From: Pseudomonadota bacterium
Lineage (GTDB): Bacteria > Pseudomonadota > Alphaproteobacteria > Rhizobiales > Xanthobacteraceae
NCBI GenBank assembly: GCA_023386635.1
Contig: JAEWJH010000057.1
Span: 1 to 21,302, forward strand
Length of the DNA: 21,302 bases
Direction of reading: 5' to 3'
How positions within the stretch are numbered: position 1 is the first letter of the stretch; every line of letters begins with the position of its first letter. The notes under the pieces are model-generated. The model made no database searches, had not been told where the DNA came from, and saw only the letters and a list, made by a program, of their open reading frames with translations. A program made the translations under genes and the position numbers. This document shows positions 1 through 10,499 of this stretch, piece after piece.

Positions 1-3
1 GCG

Positions 4-1050
4 CTACGGCTCGACCAGCTTGAACTGCAGCAGCAGCGTGCGCTGGATCACGTTGAAATTGTCGTCGGAAATCAGCGTCAGCACCAACTCGCCGGCCGCG
101 TTGCGGTGGACGGCGAGGCCTTCCATGTTGTCGATCTGATAGCCCATATCGGCTTCCATCAGCACCGGGCCGTCAACGACCGCGCCGGGCCGGATTTCGT
201 CGGCGTTGAGCCGGCGGATGCGCATGGCGATGCCGCGGGTCGGTGCGAAGAATCGTTCGAGGATCAGCACATTGCCGTCCGGCAAAACGGCGGCGTCGGT
301 GACGTCGTAATCATTGCTGCGCTTGATGGTGAATGCGCCGGGATGCGCGCCACCGATCAGGAAACCGAGGATGTTCCCGTCGCGGTCGAGGCCGCGCTCC
401 GAGATCGCGACCAGCGTGCCGCCGAGTGGTTTGTGCTTGCGCGGGATGAAGACCAACGTCTCCAGCCCCTGATTGAACGGCAGGGTCTTCACCGCCGGCG
501 GCACGTCGATCGGCGCGCCTCGCGCCAGCAATCCGTCCCGACCGTAATCGAAGCGGACGATCTGGTTCACGCGCTCGACGCCGACATAGAGCGTCCCTTC
601 GCCGTCATCGGCGAGCGATTCCGTATCGAACCAGCCGCGATCGGCGAGCGGCGCGCCGTCGGCGCCAAGGATCGGCGCGGTCTCTGCGTCGGCGATGCCG
701 GCTGGCTTGCCGTCGCGATAAACGATCCGGCCGCGGAACCAGCGACCCTTGTCGTTGACCGACATGAAATGCGTGCCGGCCTCATTCAGGCGCAGCGCAG
801 ATAGTTCGCCGAAATCCTTGTCGGGCGAGGTGAGTTCGATGCCGCCGATATATTCGAGCTGGCCGAAGCGGCGCCGGCTGGCGTCGCGCACGTCGAAGGA
901 ATCGATCGGCCGAGCGACGATCTCCAGCCCGCGCGGCGGTCCCGCCATGCGCGGTGAATCGGCAGCCGCCGGCAGCACCGCGATCAGCATCAGCGCGGCG
1001 CACAGTTTCAACCAGCGTCGTGTGTCCGCACGCCCCCCGGCGGATGTCAC
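4..1050 (-). CDS. Exported phytase-esterase-like protein (PF13449-type)
   Basis: 348 aa. I recognise it as the 'esterase-like activity of phytase' family, predicted beta-propeller proteins of the periplasm whose substrate is not settled. The N-terminus has a basic stretch (R11, R12), a hydrophobic core about residues 15-29 and an Ala-Ala-Ala-Asp cleavage site near residue 30, so export is likely. Family-like segments include the YIGGIELTS stretch near residue 67 and the late DNMEGLAV segment. The start is GTG at 1050; it overlaps the cobT stop in a GTGA tetranucleotide (1047-1050), so translation is probably coupled to cobT. The gene ends with TAG at the very edge of the window. The link to cobaltochelatase is positional only; a direct role in cobalamin synthesis is not shown. 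The family call is fairly sure, the function is not. Confidence 0.82.
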   Translation of the reverse strand: MTSAGGRADTRRWLKLCAALMLIAVLPAAADSPRMAGPPRGLEIVARPIDSFDVRDASRRRFGQLEYIGGIELTSPDKDFGELSALRLNEAGTHFMSVNDKGRWFRGRIVYRDGKPAGIADAETAPILGADGAPLADRGWFDTESLADDGEGTLYVGVERVNQIVRFDYGRDGLLARGAPIDVPPAVKTLPFNQGLETLVFIPRKHKPLGGTLVAISERGLDRDGNILGFLIGGAHPGAFTIKRSNDYDVTDAAVLPDGNVLILERFFAPTRGIAMRIRRLNADEIRPGAVVDGPVLMEADMGYQIDNMEGLAVHRNAAGELVLTLISDDNFNVIQRTLLLQFKLVEP

Positions 1051-2954
1051 GCAACCCGTCTCCGTGGTCCACGCCGCCGCGGCGCTGCCGCCTGCTGCGC
1101 ATGATCGTCAAACAATTCCGCGAGCTTCTCGGTCATCGCGCCACCGAGTTCTTCCGCATCGACGATCGTGACGGCGCGGCGATAGTAGCGCGTCACGTCG
1201 TGACCGATGCCGATGGCGATCAGCTCCACCGGCGAGCGGGTCTCGATCTCTTCGATGATCCAGCGCAGATGCCGTTCGAGATAATTGCCGGGATTGACCG
1301 ACAGCGTGGAGTCGTCGACCGGCGCGCCGTCGGAGATCATCATCAGGATCTTGCGCTGCTCGGGGCGGGCCAGCAGGCGCTTGTGCGCCCAGTCCAGCGC
1401 TTCGCCGTCGATGTTCTCCTTCAGCAAGCCCTCGCGCATCATCAGGCCGAGATTCTTGCGTGCGCGCCGCCACGGCGCGTCGGCCGACTTGTAGATGATG
1501 TGGCGCAAGTCGTTCAGGCGGCCGGGATTGGCCGGCTTGCCGGACGCGAGCCACGATTCACGGGATTGCCCGCCCTTCCACGCGCGCGTGGTGAAGCCGA
1601 GGATCTCGACCTTGACGCCGCAGCGCTCCAGCGTGCGCGCGAGAATGTCGGCGCAGGTGGCGGCGACGGTGATCGGCCGTCCACGCATCGAGCCGGAATT
1701 GTCGAGCAGCAGCGTCACCACGGTGTCGCGGAAGGTGGTGTCCTTCTCCTGCTTGAACGACAGCGCGTGCATCGGATCGATGATGATGCGCGGCAGGCGC
1801 ACCGGATCGAGTTGGCCTTCCTCGAGGTCGAAGTCCCAGGAGCGGTTCTGCTGCGCCATCAGCCGGCGCTGCAGCCGGTTGGCGAGCCGCGCGACGACGC
1901 CCTGCAGATGCGAGAGCTGCTTGTCGAGATAGCCGCGCAGCCGGTCGAGTTCTTCCGGCTCGCACAGGTCTTCGGCGGCGATGATCTCGTCGAACTTGCC
2001 GACGAAGGGGTGATATTCCGGACCGCGCGGTTCGTTGCGCCCCTGCTCGCCGGGACGCCACGGCTCGCCGGGCGTCTCGGTGTCGCCCATCTCGCCGTCT
2101 TCGCCCATCTCCGAGGTCGGCGCTTCCGATGCTTCGGTGTCGCTGTCGGGCATGTCCTCGGCGGACTGCTCGGTGTCCTCGATCTGCGACTGCTGCTGTT
2201 CGTCGGCGTTGGGTGCTTCGCCGTCCTCGCTGGAATCCTGGCGGCGCTCTTCGTCCTCGCCATCCTCGGCGTCGTCGTCCTCGGAATCGCTCGAGCGGTC
2301 GTCACCCATGTCGAGCTGGTCGAGCAAGTCATGGACGATATCGCCAAAGTGTCGCTGATCCTCGACCCACTCCTCCAGCCGGTCGAGGCTCGCGCCGGCG
2401 CGCTCCTCGATCACCGGCCGCCACAGATCGACCAGCTTGCGCGCGGCCGGCGGCGGCGCGAGTCCGGTCAGCCGCTCGCGCACCATCATGGCGATGGCGT
2501 CCTCGATCGGCGCATCGGCGCGGTCGGTGACGTCGTCGAATTTGCCGCGATGGAATTTGTCGTCGAGCATCGCCGTGAGGTTCTTGGCGACACCCTCCAT
2601 GCGCCGCGCGCCGATTGCTTCGACGCGGGCCTGCTCGACCGCATCGAACACCGCGCGCGCCTGCTGGCCGGCTGGCACCTGCCGGCGATGCACCGCCGGA
2701 TCGTGGCAGGCGAGCCGCAGCGCGATCGAGTCCGAATGGCCGCGCACGATCGTCGCCTCGCGCCGCGTCAGCTTGCGCGGCGGCTCCGGCAGTCGCGCCT
2801 TGCCGCCCATCAGGCCCGGACGCTCGGCGGCGAACGCCACTTCCAGCTCCGGGTTGCGGGCGATGGCGCGCAGGCAGCCGGTCACGGCGCGCTTGAACGG
2901 CTCGTTCGGCGCTTCCTTGGCGGGGGCCTTGGTTTTGATCGTGTTCGGGGGCAT
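1047..2954 (-). CDS. cobT: Aerobic cobaltochelatase subunit CobT
   Basis: 635 aa, the usual length for CobT. With CobS it forms the AAA+/VWA chaperone complex that drives ATP-dependent cobalt insertion by CobN into hydrogenobyrinic acid a,c-diamide, in the cytoplasm. Visible features are an N-terminal helical domain (about 1-210), a very acidic Asp/Glu/Ser-rich linker (about 216-297), and a C-terminal von Willebrand A domain with the MIDAS motif DNSGS (D418, S420, S422) followed by MRGRP. ATG at 2954 is chosen because the protein then has the normal N-terminus and length. It lies downstream of cobS with a 108-bp gap that holds a palindromic repeat, and it overlaps the next gene by 4 bp. cobN is not in this window. 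Confidence 0.96.
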   Translation of the reverse strand: MPPNTIKTKAPAKEAPNEPFKRAVTGCLRAIARNPELEVAFAAERPGLMGGKARLPEPPRKLTRREATIVRGHSDSIALRLACHDPAVHRRQVPAGQQARAVFDAVEQARVEAIGARRMEGVAKNLTAMLDDKFHRGKFDDVTDRADAPIEDAIAMMVRERLTGLAPPPAARKLVDLWRPVIEERAGASLDRLEEWVEDQRHFGDIVHDLLDQLDMGDDRSSDSEDDDAEDGEDEERRQDSSEDGEAPNADEQQQSQIEDTEQSAEDMPDSDTEASEAPTSEMGEDGEMGDTETPGEPWRPGEQGRNEPRGPEYHPFVGKFDEIIAAEDLCEPEELDRLRGYLDKQLSHLQGVVARLANRLQRRLMAQQNRSWDFDLEEGQLDPVRLPRIIIDPMHALSFKQEKDTTFRDTVVTLLLDNSGSMRGRPITVAATCADILARTLERCGVKVEILGFTTRAWKGGQSRESWLASGKPANPGRLNDLRHIIYKSADAPWRRARKNLGLMMREGLLKENIDGEALDWAHKRLLARPEQRKILMMISDGAPVDDSTLSVNPGNYLERHLRWIIEEIETRSPVELIAIGIGHDVTRYYRRAVTIVDAEELGGAMTEKLAELFDDHAQQAAAPRRRGPRRRVA

Positions 2955-2984
2955 TCGCCTACGACTGCCTTGCTATCCGCCTCT

Positions 2985-3057
2985 GTCATTGCCGGGCTTG
3001 ACCCGGCAATCCAGCTTAGATCGGAAGATGGATGCGCGGATCAAGTCCGCGCATGAC
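2985..3057. repeat. Double-hairpin palindromic repeat between cobS and cobT
   Basis: Two perfect 9-bp hairpins: ATTGCCGGG at 2988-2996 with its complement at 3002-3010 (loop CTTGA), and ATGCGCGGA at 3032-3040 with its complement at 3046-3054 (loop TCAAG). The unit is bounded by GTCAT and ATGAC. The same architecture recurs at 15231-15316 and 21143-21230. This is the dispersed REP-like intergenic element common in Bradyrhizobium-type genomes. Here it sits inside the cobS-cobT transcript, where it could stabilise or end the upstream mRNA. Confidence 0.85.
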
Positions 3058-3062
3058 AGCGG

Positions 3063-4049
3063 TCAACTCAACGCCACGTTCACGGCGCTTTCCGGCAGAT
3101 CCTGACCGAAGCAGCGCTGATAGAACTCGGCGACGATCGGCCGCTCCAGCTCATCGCACTTGTTGAGGAAGGTGAGCCGGAACGCGAAGCCGACGTCCTG
3201 GAAAATGTCGGCGTTCTCCGCCCAGGTGATCACCGTGCGCGGGCTCATCACCGTCGAGATGTCGCCGTTGATGAAGGCGTTGCGGGTGAGATCGGCGACG
3301 CGCACCATCTTGTTGACGATGTCGCGGCCCTGCTCGTTGCGATAGTGCTTCGCCTTGGCGAGGATGATCTCGACCTCGTTGTCGTGCGGCAGATAGTTCA
3401 GCGTGGTGACGATCGACCAGCGGTCCATCTGCGCCTGGTTGATCTGCTGCGTGCCGTGGTAGAGGCCCGACGTATCGCCGAGGCCGACCGTGTTGGCGGT
3501 CGCGAACAACCGGAACGCCGGATGCGGCTTGATCACGCGGCTCTGGTCGAGCAGCGTCAGACGGCCGGAGGATTCCAGCACGCGCTGGATCACGAACATC
3601 ACGTCCGGACGGCCGGCGTCGTATTCGTCGAAGCAGAGCGCAATATTGTTCTGGTAGGCCCAGGGCAGGATGCCGTCGCGGAATTCCGTGACCTGCTTGC
3701 CGTCCTTGATGACGATGGCGTCCTTGCCGATCAAGTCGATACGGCTGATGTGGCTGTCGAGATTGACGCGCACCATCGGCCAGTTCAGCCGCGCCGCCAC
3801 CTGTTCGATATGCGTCGACTTGCCGGTACCGTGATAGCCGGTGATCATCACGCGACGGTTGCGCGCGAAGCCGGCCAGAACGGCGAGCGTCGTCGGCTTG
3901 TCGAAACGGTAGTCCGGATCGGTATCCGGGACGTGTTCGGAGGCCGCGGAATAAGCGGGGACTTCGAGATCGCTGTCGATGCCGAAGACCTGCCGGACAG
4001 ACACTTTCATGTCCGGCATCTGGGCGGCGGTTGCTTCCTGGGTAGCCAT
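3063..4049 (-). CDS. cobS: Aerobic cobaltochelatase ATPase subunit CobS
   Basis: 328 aa, AAA+ ATPase partner of CobT in the CobNST cobaltochelatase. Walker A is GYHGTGKST (residues 71-79), Walker B is the ALCFDEYD segment (about 137-144), and the N-terminal MPDMKVSVRQVFGID stretch is characteristic of CobS. The frame is open 23 codons upstream to 4118, but ATG at 4049 is preferred: it has a GGAG ribosome site about 6 nt upstream, and the conserved family N-terminus begins a few residues later. It is separated from rpmB by that gene's terminator, so it must have its own promoter in about 4050-4265. cobT follows on the same strand. Confidence 0.96.
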   Translation of the reverse strand: MATQEATAAQMPDMKVSVRQVFGIDSDLEVPAYSAASEHVPDTDPDYRFDKPTTLAVLAGFARNRRVMITGYHGTGKSTHIEQVAARLNWPMVRVNLDSHISRIDLIGKDAIVIKDGKQVTEFRDGILPWAYQNNIALCFDEYDAGRPDVMFVIQRVLESSGRLTLLDQSRVIKPHPAFRLFATANTVGLGDTSGLYHGTQQINQAQMDRWSIVTTLNYLPHDNEVEIILAKAKHYRNEQGRDIVNKMVRVADLTRNAFINGDISTVMSPRTVITWAENADIFQDVGFAFRLTFLNKCDELERPIVAEFYQRCFGQDLPESAVNVALS

Positions 4050-4163
4050 TGGAACTCCGTGGACCCCTGCGGGGCACACTTTTCGGGAATGTAAGGTCGG
4101 GTTGCGAACGCGCGGCAACCTAGCAGAAAGGGGCCGGCCGGCGAAATCGACGATTGTGCTAAC

Positions 4164-4189
4164 GACCCATGCAAAATGGGGTCATTTGC
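4164..4189 (-). promoter_or_regulatory. Overlapping alternative hairpins upstream of cobS
   Basis: Two inverted repeats share bases: GACCCAT (4164-4170) with ATGGGGTC (4176-4183, one bulged G), and GCAAAATG (4171-4178) with CATTTGC (4183-4189, one extra A). They could not form at the same time. They lie 115-140 bp upstream of the cobS start, downstream of the rpmB terminator. This may be an operator or leader structure. No B12-riboswitch-like conserved box was recognised. Confidence 0.3.
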
Positions 4190-4265
4190 CGCGTTTTACA
4201 GCAGAAATCGGGTATCCGGCGGCCCCTGCCGCAGGCCGAAAGCGTGCCGGGCGCCTTCTGGCCAA

Positions 4266-4293
4266 CAAAAAAGCCCGGCGTCGCCGCCGGGCT
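4266..4293 (-). terminator. Intrinsic terminator of rpmB
   Basis: On the minus strand a perfect 8-bp hairpin AGCCCGGC / GCCGGGCT (arms 4286-4293 and 4272-4279, 6-nt loop) runs straight into six T residues (complement of 4267-4272). It lies 26 bp past the rpmB stop and should insulate rpmB from cobS. Confidence 0.93.
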
Positions 4294-4318
4294 GCTGTCT
4301 GTCACGCGGATGCGGCGA

Positions 4319-4609
4319 TCAGGCTGCGCTGGCGCGCTTCTTCTCGAGGTCGCGCTTGATGCGCAGCGCCTTCGGCGCGAGATCCTCGTTGGAGGCCTTG
4401 AGCAGGAAGGCGTCGAGGCCGCCACGGTGGTCGACGGTGCGCAGCGCATTCGCCGAAATCCGCAGGCGGAACGCACGGCCGAGGGTTTCCGAGGCAAGGG
4501 TGACCATCCGCAGGTTCGGCAGGAACCGACGCTTGGTCTTGATGTTGGAGTGGCTCACCTTGTGGCCAACCAACGGCTTCTTGCCCGTGAGATCGCAACG
4601 GAAAGACAT
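4319..4609 (-). CDS. rpmB: 50S ribosomal protein L28
   Basis: 96 aa, a normal length for alphaproteobacterial L28. It is a structural protein of the large ribosomal subunit. The N-terminus MSFRCDLTGKKPLVGHKVSH followed by SNIKTKRRFLPNL is the family signature; the conserved RLRISANALRT segment is also present. Start ATG at 4609 has an AGAGGC ribosome site 4 nt upstream. It forms a monocistronic unit: a promoter at 4734-4762, a leader of roughly 118 nt and a strong terminator at 4266-4293. The next gene beyond the leader runs in the opposite direction. Confidence 0.98.
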   Translation of the reverse strand: MSFRCDLTGKKPLVGHKVSHSNIKTKRRFLPNLRMVTLASETLGRAFRLRISANALRTVDHRGGLDAFLLKASNEDLAPKALRIKRDLEKKRASAA

Positions 4610-4624
4610 CTTCGCCTCTGGTCT

Positions 4625-4648
4625 CGCTAAGTGTGGTCTCGTTTAGCG
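4625..4648 (-). promoter_or_regulatory. Hairpin in the rpmB leader
   Basis: Inverted repeat CGCTAA (4625-4630) / TTAGCG (4643-4648) just upstream of the rpmB ribosome site, overlapping a direct repeat of TGGTCTCG. It lies inside the predicted transcribed leader. Autoregulation by a ribosomal protein is possible, but only the symmetry is visible. Confidence 0.3.
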
Positions 4649-4733
4649 TGCTGGCGGCTCGAGCCCACGACTGCGACGTCTGCGGGCAGAGCAGCGATCA
4701 GATCCGATCAGGGATCATTGGAATTCGGCCGGA

Positions 4734-4762
4734 CGTATAGAGAGGGGGGGCTTCCGCGTCAA
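4734..4762 (-). promoter_or_regulatory. Sigma-70-type promoter of rpmB
   Basis: Read on the minus strand: TTGACG (complement of 4757-4762), a 17-bp spacer, then TATACG (complement of 4734-4739). Spacing and both hexamers are close to the housekeeping consensus, and it lies about 120 bp upstream of rpmB. Confidence 0.75.
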
Positions 4763-5058
4763 GCGCCGGGGAGGGCCGATTCGGGGCCGGATCGCCGGAA
4801 AATGCCGGAAAACAGGCCTTTCCGCCGTGTCCGGCTCCCATGTCCTGCGCCCATGTCCGCATGGGGGGCCGTGGCATGGTTTCCGGCCGGTCAAACGGCC
4901 GGCGAACCATATAATCGGCGCATTCCGCCCCAGAATCGGGGCTGTTGTCCACATCGGCGGATGCCAGCGGCCTCTGTCCGATGTGAGAGACACTGCACGG
5001 CCGGCCGGCTCGGATATAGTGCGGCGGTTCTGTTCAAGACGCGATAACAGCCTCCATC
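4763..5058. other. Divergent intergenic region, rpmB / DUF3108 gene
   Basis: With the leader and promoter described separately, the gap between the two start codons is 449 bp. This part has no convincing gene; the open frames in it are short and rich in Pro, Arg and Gly. It holds a perfect 7-bp hairpin CCGGCCG / CGGCCGG (4883-4889, 4896-4902), a GGCCGGCCGG palindrome near 5000, and a CTGTC-N2-ATGTGAGA motif at 4974-4988 that recurs upstream of the helicase gene. No strong promoter could be assigned to the plus-strand gene; a TATAGT near 5014 has no good -35 partner. Confidence 0.5.
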
Positions 5059-5907
5059 ATGGCTTCAGCCCCGATGCCTTTGCGGTTTCCACGGATGCGC
5101 TTCCTGATGCTGGCGATGCCGATCCTGCTGGCGGCGGCACCCGCTCAGGCCCAGCAGGGCGGTGGCAAGCTGGAAGCGACCTATACCGCCTCGCTCGGTG
5201 GCATTCCGGTCGGACGCGGCAACTGGTCCGTCGACGTCAACGGCAGTCGCTACAGCGCGAGCGTGCGCGGCGGCACTGTCGGCCTGCTGCGGATTTTCGC
5301 CAGCGGCGAGGGCAATGGCTCGGTTCGCGGCAGCTTTGGAGCTGCGGCCTCCGCGATCTATGCGAGCCTGCTCAAGACCGAAAAGAAGACCGACAGCGTC
5401 AAGCTTCTGGTCAACAACGGCGTGGTGAAAGACGCGGCCGTGCAGCCGCCGATCGAGCCGGACGACGAGCGCGTGCCGATCACCGACGCGCATCGGCGCG
5501 GCGTGTCCGATCCGCTCTCGGCCTCGATTCTGCGCGTGCCGGGAACGGCCGCCACGCTGGGGCCCGATGCGTGCCACACCGCCGCGGTGTTCGACGGCCG
5601 CACGCGCTACGACCTGCAACTGACCTATAAACGCATGGATCATGTGCGCTCCGACAAGGGCTATGAAGGCCCGGTCGTCGTCTGCGCGGTGTATTTCAAG
5701 CCGATTGCCGGCTTCATCCTGTCGCGCACGGCGGTGAAGTACCTGATGAAGCAGCGCGACATGGAGGTATGGCTGGCGCCGATGGCCGGCACGCGCGTGG
5801 TCGTGCCGTATCGCGTCTCGATCCCGACGCCGATCGGTCTCGCGGTGCTCGAAGCCAACGATTTCGTCTCCACGGTCCAGGCCGCGTCGAACGAGAAGAC
5901 GCAGTAG
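5059..5907 (+). CDS. Exported DUF3108-family protein
   Basis: 282 aa. I recognise it as a DUF3108-type protein, a family of predicted periplasmic or envelope proteins without an assigned reaction. A signal peptide is clear: R12-R14, hydrophobic core about 15-28, and cleavage after Ala-Gln-Ala at residue 31. The mature part has alternating short beta-type segments, the GYEGPVVVCAVYFKPIAGF stretch near residues 200-218, and a conserved-looking PYRVSIPTPIG segment near the C-terminus. ATG 5059 is used; the internal ATG at 5095 would give a tidier signal peptide and neither has a strong ribosome site. The gene stands alone between rpmB (divergent) and the helicase gene (301-bp gap, same direction). 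The neighbourhood is housekeeping, but no partner is evident. Confidence 0.8.
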   Translation: MASAPMPLRFPRMRFLMLAMPILLAAAPAQAQQGGGKLEATYTASLGGIPVGRGNWSVDVNGSRYSASVRGGTVGLLRIFASGEGNGSVRGSFGAAASAIYASLLKTEKKTDSVKLLVNNGVVKDAAVQPPIEPDDERVPITDAHRRGVSDPLSASILRVPGTAATLGPDACHTAAVFDGRTRYDLQLTYKRMDHVRSDKGYEGPVVVCAVYFKPIAGFILSRTAVKYLMKQRDMEVWLAPMAGTRVVVPYRVSIPTPIGLAVLEANDFVSTVQAASNEKTQ

Positions 5908-6208
5908 GGCCTGCGAGGCGCGGCTTGACTCTTCAGCCGATCGGAGTCCGTCTCGCCGTTAACGGATGGATCGCGGTTTCGCCCTTGCGGCGGGACTGGA
6001 TTTACACGATCTAGTAGCCAAGGCGTCACGGCCTTCCAGATATCGCCGTGAACGAAACCCAACCCGGACAAGGTCAGCGATTCGGGCGCTGTTCGTTCCA
6101 GACTCGTTCCGAATCTTAACCGCCCGGGTGGATGGATGCGCCGCGCATTCCCCATCTGTCGCAATGTGAGACAGTGCCGCGCGTCGCGCCGGCTGATTGA
6201 GCGCTTCT
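5908..6208. other. Intergenic region upstream of helicase gene
   Basis: 301 bp with no convincing gene or intrinsic terminator. The clearest element is near the 3' end: CTGTC (6156-6160) and GACAG (6170-6174) as an inverted repeat with 9 bp between, enclosing ATGTGAGA (6164-6171). The same CTGTC plus ATGTGAGA combination occurs at 4974-4988. The promoter for the helicase gene probably lies here but was not identified. Confidence 0.45.
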
Positions 6209-9511
<3,303 letters not shown>

Positions 9512-9573
9512 CAAGAAAACAGGACGGTCTGCTGACTGCTGCGCCGCAACCCTCTCTGCCCGAGCGCCAGCGC

Positions 9574-9816
9574 GTGGACAAATGGCTTTGGCATGCGCGG
9601 GTGGTGCGCACGCGCAGCGACGCCGCAAAACTGGTCGCCGCCGGCTTCGTGCGCATCAACGGCCAGCGTGTCGCGACACCGGGACACCCGGTGCGGATCG
9701 AGGACGTGGTGACGGTCGCACTCGACCGTTCGGTCCGGGTGCTGGCGGTGCAGAGTTTCAGCGAGCGCCGGGGCCCGCCGGCCGCCGGGCAGGCCCTTTA
9801 CCGGTCGCTGGGCTGA
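9574..9816 (+). CDS. S4-domain RNA-binding protein (Hsp15-like)
   Basis: 80 aa from GTG 9574. The sequence VDKWLWHARVVRTRS then AAGFVRINGQRV is an S4 RNA-binding fold like that of the heat-shock protein Hsp15 (HslR), which binds stalled 50S-nascent-chain complexes; that role is only inferred here. The start is doubtful: GTG 9574 encodes the Val right before the conserved Asp-Lys-Trp, leaving almost no N-terminal lead. The frame stays open upstream, with coding-like sequence (TAAPQPSLPERQR) that could start only at non-standard CTG codons (9529, 9532). It lies 62 bp after the helicase stop and is probably co-transcribed with it. fdxA follows after 110 bp. Confidence 0.88.
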   Translation: MDKWLWHARVVRTRSDAAKLVAAGFVRINGQRVATPGHPVRIEDVVTVALDRSVRVLAVQSFSERRGPPAAGQALYRSLG

Positions 9817-9926
9817 TCCGATCCACCGGCCGCTTGCAGCGTTCGGGCGACTGCGTTACGCCACATCCGTCAGTCTGGGACACTGGCAAGGTTTGAAAGC
9901 ACAGGGCTTGTGAGCGAAAGAGTGCG

Positions 9927-10265
9927 ATGACCTACGTCGTCAACGAACAGTGCATCAAGTGCAAGCATATGGACTGCGTCGAAGTCTGTCCGGTGGACTG
10001 CTTCTACGAAGGCGAGAATATGCTGGTGATCCATCCGGACGAATGCATCGACTGCGGCGTCTGCGAACCGGAATGCCCGGCCGAGGCGATCAAGCCGGAT
10101 ACCGAACCGGGGCTCGACCAGTGGCTTGCGCTCAACGCCGAATACTCCAAGACCTGGCCCAACATCACGGTCAAGAAGGACCCGCCCGCCGACGCTAAGG
10201 AGTGGGAAGGGGTGCCGGACAAGTTCGAGAAGTATTTCTCGCCGAAGCCGGGCGAGGGCGACTGA
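9927..10265 (+). CDS. fdxA: Seven-iron ferredoxin FdxA
   Basis: 112 aa, the usual length of the FdxA/FdI-type 7Fe ferredoxin, a cytoplasmic electron carrier. By alignment in mind with Azotobacter FdI, C9, C17 and C50 would bind the [3Fe-4S] cluster and C21, C40, C43 and C46 the [4Fe-4S] cluster; C12 and C25 match the extra cysteines. The CIDCGVCEPECP motif is textbook. The C-terminal extension (LDQWLALNAEYSKTWPNIT) is typical of this subfamily. The start is ATG 9927 with a weak purine-rich site. It sits between the S4 gene and carD, an arrangement I associate with Rhizobiales; redox partner not evident. Confidence 0.97.
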   Translation: MTYVVNEQCIKCKHMDCVEVCPVDCFYEGENMLVIHPDECIDCGVCEPECPAEAIKPDTEPGLDQWLALNAEYSKTWPNITVKKDPPADAKEWEGVPDKFEKYFSPKPGEGD

Positions 10266-10382
10266 CGGCCGGTTAAGCCGACCGCCGGCTTTGCCCTGAA
10301 AGGCTCCGCCCGGCATTAACCCAACCCGGTAAATCCCCCCTTCGGCGGGGGTATCCTGCCTTTGCCGCAGGGCGATAAAGCT
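10266..10382 (+). other. fdxA-carD gap with a weak hairpin
   Basis: A C6 run (10335-10340), UUCG-type loop and G5 run (10347-10351) can form a stable hairpin with one bulged C. No T-tract follows, so it is at best a weak terminator of fdxA. Nothing else gene-like is seen here. Confidence 0.3.
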
Positions 10383-10410
10383 TTGATTTTGGCCGAAAAT
10401 GTGCTATATA
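10383..10410 (+). promoter_or_regulatory. Candidate sigma-70-type promoter of carD
   Basis: TTGATT (10383-10388), 16-bp spacer, TATATA (10405-10410), in a locally AT-rich patch unlike the surrounding sequence. It would give a leader of about 80 nt if carD starts at 10500. Confidence 0.6.
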
Positions 10411-10499
10411 GGCCACAATAAGCGAAAATAAGCGCTCGGTGCGGCTTGTTCAGAGCCAACGGTCAAGCTTTGCCGGATTTCCAGGGTCTTTGAGAGGGC

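Noticed and set aside
954..3056. 700-codon open frame on the plus strand opposite cobT
   Set aside because: It is the antisense shadow of a GC-rich real gene; the product is Arg/His/Leu-rich without a recognisable domain, and its end encodes the palindromic repeat.
4050..4118. 23-codon N-terminal extension of CobS
   Set aside because: ATG 4049 has a proper ribosome site and the family N-terminus follows it.
4050..4265. Cobalamin riboswitch upstream of cobS
   Set aside because: No B12-box-like conserved sequence and too little structured leader were seen; only the small overlapping hairpins are supported.
4698..4952. 84-codon minus-strand frame upstream of rpmB
   Set aside because: It spans the rpmB promoter, has Pro/Arg/Gly-rich composition and no ribosome site or recognisable domain.
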